From positions 3,574,241 to 3,638,240 of the forward strand of contig NZ_CP051515.1 of the NCBI RefSeq assembly GCF_012689525.1: a stretch of 64,000 nt of DNA, in the 5' to 3' direction. Each line of letters opens with the position of its first letter. Position 1 is the stretch's first letter. The DNA comes from Paraburkholderia aromaticivorans. GTDB taxonomy: Bacteria > Pseudomonadota > Gammaproteobacteria > Burkholderiales > Burkholderiaceae. A program made the translations under genes and the position numbers. Below are positions 60,708-64,000 of the stretch, piece by piece. The notes below the pieces were generated by a model that saw nothing but the letters and a program-made list of their open reading frames with translations, searched no databases and had not been told where the DNA came from.

Positions 60708-61913
60708 TCATGCCGACGCCGCAATCGGGTCGCTCGACAGAAACCGGCTAACCGCCTCCAGCCTTGATTCGCCGAGTCCCGACGAGTGATCGCACTCCGG
60801 ACATTGCAGTTCGAAACGGTGATTGACTTGCGACAGTTCCGGCTCACCTTCCTCACATTTTGGACACCGCAGTGGGAGGGCGACGTGACCATCCGCCGCC
60901 GTGCCGATCGCCCTTAATTCGTCGCCCGTCAAGCGGTCGGCTTCGACTAGCGAGCAGAGCAGAGTCGCGATCGCCGGATCGATTCCTTGCTGACCGCGCA
61001 GGACGGCGACTTCTTTCGCGAGCGCGTCCACTTCATCCGATTGCTCGCGCAGTTGGGCGTCGAGCCGGTCGCCGCGCGCCTTGGCCGCGGCGATTTGCTG
61101 AATAAACTCAAATTCCTTGCGGCTCGCGTCGCGCACCCCGGACTGATAAGTGGCCGCCATGCTGCGCAAGGAATCAAGTTCGACCAGCATCGGCTTGACG
61201 CGCCGCTCGGCTTCGGCGACGGCGTCCTTGATCTGCTGCGCATAGTGTTCAGTGCTTTGGCGCAATTCGACGTGCAACGCGTCGATCCGGTCCCGCAGCG
61301 TCGCATTTTTCGCAAATTCGTTGTCGAGCCGTTGGCGAAGCGCCTCGTTTTCGTGATCGAGCCGGCGCACCGTTGTCTGTAAGCCTTCCTGGTGAGCATT
61401 TCCGTGTGTGGTCGCGCTCGACAACTCGGCTTCGAGCGCGCGAACACGTTCCCAAGCCGCCTCGGCTCGCAATTCGCTGCGTTTGATCGCGTCTTCCGAT
61501 GCCTGCTGGCGAATTTCTGCTTCTCGAGCGCGTTGGTCAGCGGCGGTGATTTGGGCACGAATTTCTCCGCGCTCGTCGTCGAGCGTGGTGCGCGCATGCG
61601 CAACGGCTTCTTCGAAAAGTGCGCCCAGCAATTCGCCGGCACGGTCCTCAAGTGCTTTCGGGATAGCGCCGGCGCCGACTTTCACACGCGACACATTTCG
61701 GATGCGTTCCCAGAAGTGGTCGATGTCCTTTGGAATGTCGCTCGCGCTGCCGGTCTGGGTCAGATCACGAACCGCGGCCATGGACGGGCGAATTCCAAGA
61801 TCAAAAAACAGCCGCTTGCATGCGTGCAGCGAAAGTTCTTGTCGCCGTGCCCCGTTGGCTCGCAGCACTTCAAGCTCGTCTCGAATGAATTGCCGTTCCT
61901 GGTCCAGATTCAT
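60708..61913 (-). CDS. KfrA-like coiled-coil DNA-binding protein with C-terminal zinc ribbon
   Basis: A 401-residue protein. The N-terminal 110 residues resemble the KfrA_N DNA-binding domain of plasmid replication/partition regions (SMAAVRDLTQTGSASDIPKD, then IDHFWERIRNV). About 120-330 is a long charged coiled coil. The C terminus has CPKC and CPEC pairs about 20 residues apart, a probable zinc ribbon. KfrA proteins bind their own promoter and aid plasmid stability. ATG 61913 has GAGG upstream; an earlier start at 61988 would place the likely operator inside the gene. TnpT-like cointegrate-resolution proteins share this layout. Confidence 0.7.
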   Translation of the reverse strand: MNLDQERQFIRDELEVLRANGARRQELSLHACKRLFFDLGIRPSMAAVRDLTQTGSASDIPKDIDHFWERIRNVSRVKVGAGAIPKALEDRAGELLGALFEEAVAHARTTLDDERGEIRAQITAADQRAREAEIRQQASEDAIKRSELRAEAAWERVRALEAELSSATTHGNAHQEGLQTTVRRLDHENEALRQRLDNEFAKNATLRDRIDALHVELRQSTEHYAQQIKDAVAEAERRVKPMLVELDSLRSMAATYQSGVRDASRKEFEFIQQIAAAKARGDRLDAQLREQSDEVDALAKEVAVLRGQQGIDPAIATLLCSLVEADRLTGDELRAIGTAADGHVALPLRCPKCEEGEPELSQVNHRFELQCPECDHSSGLGESRLEAVSRFLSSDPIAASA

Positions 61914-62295
61914 GTATACCTCGATGTCGCTCGAATTGGATGAATCATAACAATTTACGTATTGTTTGCTACGTATTTGTTGGTCCAAGGTGTGAATTGG
62001 AGAAAAGGCCTATTTTGCTATCAGACGTGGGTCGACGGATTTGTGCTAGCTGGTTTTTTCCGTGAAACAAAACGAAGAATAGCCAATAAGGTCTTGTAAA
62101 GAAAGAGCTTTTAAAGCTTCTACGACGATCGTGCACTGTTTCACGACCGCTTCATGTTGGCTACTTGGGTTGAAGTCTTTGTCCGAAGGACGCGCGGGGG
62201 AATTCTAGAGAGTAATAAAAGTAAACACCTTTGAACCCATGTTAAAAACGTTAACGCCACGGCAAAGCCTTGTCTGGCAAGGGTTCCAGCCCGGT
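61914..62295. other. A+T-rich gene-free segment beside the iteron array
   Basis: Apart from the operator above, this stretch has no credible gene. It is noticeably A+T-rich from about 61940 to 62160 compared with its surroundings. GTGAAACA near 62058 and TGTTTCAC near 62132 look like separated halves of a parS site but are about 70 bases apart. It could be part of the unwinding region or promoter area of the origin. Confidence 0.4.
61949..61966. promoter_or_regulatory. Candidate autoregulatory operator of the KfrA-like gene
   Basis: AACAAT and ATTGTT form a perfect six-base inverted repeat around TTTACG/TACGT-like sequence, 36 bases upstream of the start. A direct repeat TACGTATT overlaps it (61956 and 61970). 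KfrA proteins are known to bind such repeats at their own promoter; binding here is inferred. Confidence 0.45.
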
Positions 62296-63883
62296 AAGGT
62301 GAAGCTTTGCGGGAGAGGTGGTGAGGTCTTGCGGGAATGTCGAGTGATGAGGTTCGGGAGCCTCGGTGAGCGGGTCCGGGACAGAACGTGAGCGGGTTCA
62401 GGAACCACCCCAAAAGTGCGGCCTGACCAAAGGTGAGATTTTGCGGGACTTGAATGCCGTGGATCGCCCGGCAGCGCTTGAAAGTCAGTTCGAGGCCCGG
62501 CCAGCGCGAAGGTGAGCGCTTTCGGGATGTGTTCGCCTGCCCATTTTCGGCTCTATTTTGGGCTCGTTAACCCCATTGGTGAGCCAAGTCAGGAGAAAAC
62601 GCGAACCGAAGGTGAGGCTTTACGGGGCGGAGGTGGCATTTTTGCCTTATTTCTGTGCATTCCGGTGCTTAAGGTGAGGGTTTTCGGGAGCGAGGCGGGG
62701 TTTCGGCCTGAATACCGGAGTCGACGCTGGTGAGTCGGTCGATTGCTGCTATCCAAAGGTGAGGAAATTCGGGAGGGCGGGTTTTGTACCGTCTGCCGTC
62801 CGTGAAATGCACCTGGTTTGGGTCAAAGGTGAGGTTTTTCAGGAGGCGTTTGGGCGCTTGACGATCGTTAAGGTGAGGAAATACGGGACCAAAATGGCTT
62901 CCATCGCCCGGAAAAGGCCTGCTCACGCTGCCAAAGTCGTTTGCGTTTTACGGTCGCAGAAATCGAACGGTGAGATTTTTCAGGACCCTGGTGGCTGTGA
63001 TCAGAAATGCCAGATTTCACTGAAATGCGCCTTGAGGTGAGATTTTTCGGGAGTGTTCCCGGTTGGCGTAGCTAGAATGAAAACAGCTAAGATGTTGAAA
63101 TGATTGGGTATTTTTGTTGTGATTCGCAAAGGTGAGGTTTTTCGGGGGCTCGGTATTGAGGTGGTTGGGGACCGTCAGATGCCGCTATGGTGAGGTTTTT
63201 CGGGACGGTTTTTCGGTGCTTTTGGAGCACAACACGTCTGGATGCCGCGTCGTTCCGAGCGCTACGCTAGCCTTAAGGTGAGGTTTTTCGGGGGCCATCA
63301 GAGGGGTGAGCCGAGCCCATCGGCTCAAGACCCCTTGGTCGCGCACCGTCTGTCGCCGTTGAACAAGTGGTAGTTGCATCGATGCACGAAACTCAGGTGG
63401 CGTCGATCCGGGCTGGGCACACGGTTGGAAAGCTCGCGACGCCTGCAGAGAGATCGGTTGTGGGGCTGCATCGCGTGTGCGTGGGTCGCTGCGTGCGGGG
63501 CGGCCGAAAGAACGCGGGGTGGGGCTTGTAGCTGTGCTCAGCACGCTCTTCGCACGGCGCCGCACGTGTACGGGGCGTTGCTCGTCAAGGTGGCGGCGAT
63601 TCGACAGTTCGCATGTCACCGTCTCACCATCGCGCGGGGCCGCGCCTGCCCTCCAGCCAAATAATGCTTAAAACTTGTTCATCGCTTTGATCGACCGTAA
63701 GAGCACCCAGTCCGCAGCCGCACACCCATCAAAATTCACCAAGTTTTTTTGAGGTGAGAAGATTCGGGACTGAATGGCCTACGTTCGCGCCTGCAGCATA
63801 AATGGTCCGAATTTGCCAAGCCCGCGACCTGCAAGGACGGCCCGAACCTGGCGCGAAATGGTTGAGGTGAGGGTTTTCGGGAG
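62296..63883 (+). other. Probable replication origin: iteron array of a secondary replicon
   Basis: About nineteen copies of AAGGTGAG, about six bases (often T-rich), then CGGGAG/C occur in one orientation. GGTGAG cores begin near 62298, 62320, 62343, 62365, 62387, 62432, 62511, 62611, 62673, 62758, 62828, 62872, 62969, 63036, 63131, 63189, 63277, 63753 and 63866. The first five are spaced 22-23 bases, about two helical turns. An A+T-rich stretch lies at about 63055-63128. No convincing ORF exists, and 63300-63740 has no iteron. Such arrays bind a replicon-specific initiator; its gene is expected beyond the window. No perfect DnaA box was found. Confidence 0.75.
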
Positions 63884-64000
63884 TTGTTCGAGGTGAGTTG
63901 CGCCTCGTAAACTCGCTTCACCCGCAACGGTGAGATGTACGCTATAGACGCGTATCACCGCAGCCGGTATGCTCTCGCCAAATCCCTCCCCGACCAGACG

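Noticed and set aside
62058..62139. GTGAAACA and TGTTTCAC as a parS site
   Set aside because: The two halves are about 70 bp apart and do not form the compact palindrome a parS needs. The real parS could lie outside the window.
63185..63664. Open frames of about 100-145 codons in the iteron region (both strands)
   Set aside because: Arg/Pro/Ala-rich composition, overlapping repeats, no ribosome-binding site and no family resemblance; they look like high-G+C artefacts.
62296..63883. The repeat array as a CRISPR
   Set aside because: Repeats are only about 20 bp, divergent in the middle, unevenly spaced, and spacers are not uniform. No cas gene is present.
62296..64000. DnaA boxes in the origin region
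   Set aside because: I found no exact TTATCCACA-type box by eye; loose matches are expected by chance, so none is listed.

Overview
The window is high-G+C DNA with Burkholderia/Paraburkholderia-type gene content: many LysR, AraC and GntR regulators, MFS transporters, a small-molecule catabolic repertoire, and kbl-tdh. It ends in an origin-like region. About twenty copies of a roughly 20 bp iteron (consensus AAGGTGAG, then about 6 bases, then CGGGAG) lie between 62296 and 63883. Next to them sit a KfrA-like coiled-coil DNA-binding protein and a tyrosine-recombinase-fold protein. This points to a secondary chromosome or megaplasmid near its replication origin, with the initiator and parAB genes expected just past base 64000. 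That last step is inference. As far as I recall, kbl and tdh also lie near the chromosome 2 origin in sequenced Burkholderia.

Layout. 1-5.0 kb: exporter and regulator genes. 5.0-12.4 kb: a divergent GntR regulator and a leftward cluster of an SgaA-type aminotransferase, an MFS carrier, an FAH-fold hydratase and a large FAD/FeS dehydrogenase, likely a 2-hydroxy/2-keto-acid catabolic unit. 12.6-19.6 kb: a HigA antitoxin relic, a LysR gene, a polar amino-acid ABC transporter (gltIJKL type), a beta-propeller protein and a second LysR gene. 19.6-22.9 kb: gene scars around a GGDEF-EAL protein. 23.1-27.7 kb: an MFS carrier, HMG-CoA-lyase-like protein, class III CoA-transferase and LysR. 27.8-30.4 kb: a GlxA-type AraC regulator, an SDR and an orphan response regulator. 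31.3-36.4 kb: a compact chemosensory-like operon (CheY, two CheX/CheC-like proteins, an MCP-like protein and a membrane CheA-like kinase) with no CheW. 36.7-37.8 kb: AlkD and DUF1398. 38.0-46.2 kb: a tripartite RND efflux pump with a divergent two-component system. 46.3-53.2 kb: an accessory island carrying a very large leftward protein that combines YopT-type (C58) cysteine-protease and cholera/pertussis-toxin-type ADP-ribosyltransferase motifs. 53.2-59.5 kb: small metabolic and regulatory genes, kbl-tdh with a divergent XRE-cupin regulator, and a hypothetical gene behind a near-consensus LexA box. 59.5-64 kb: replication and maintenance region.

The most unusual signal is that the origin iteron is not confined to the origin. 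Single copies and small clusters occur at 2831, 29650, 30657-31274, 37934-38019 and 60630-60674, between genes or over stop codons, and all in the opposite orientation to the origin array. A variant class (CTCCTGGAA then CTCACC) forms two arrays at 46849-47184 and 52912-53086. These bracket the toxin-bearing island and share spacing and flanking sequence. No rRNA, tRNA, CRISPR array or intact insertion sequence was recognised.
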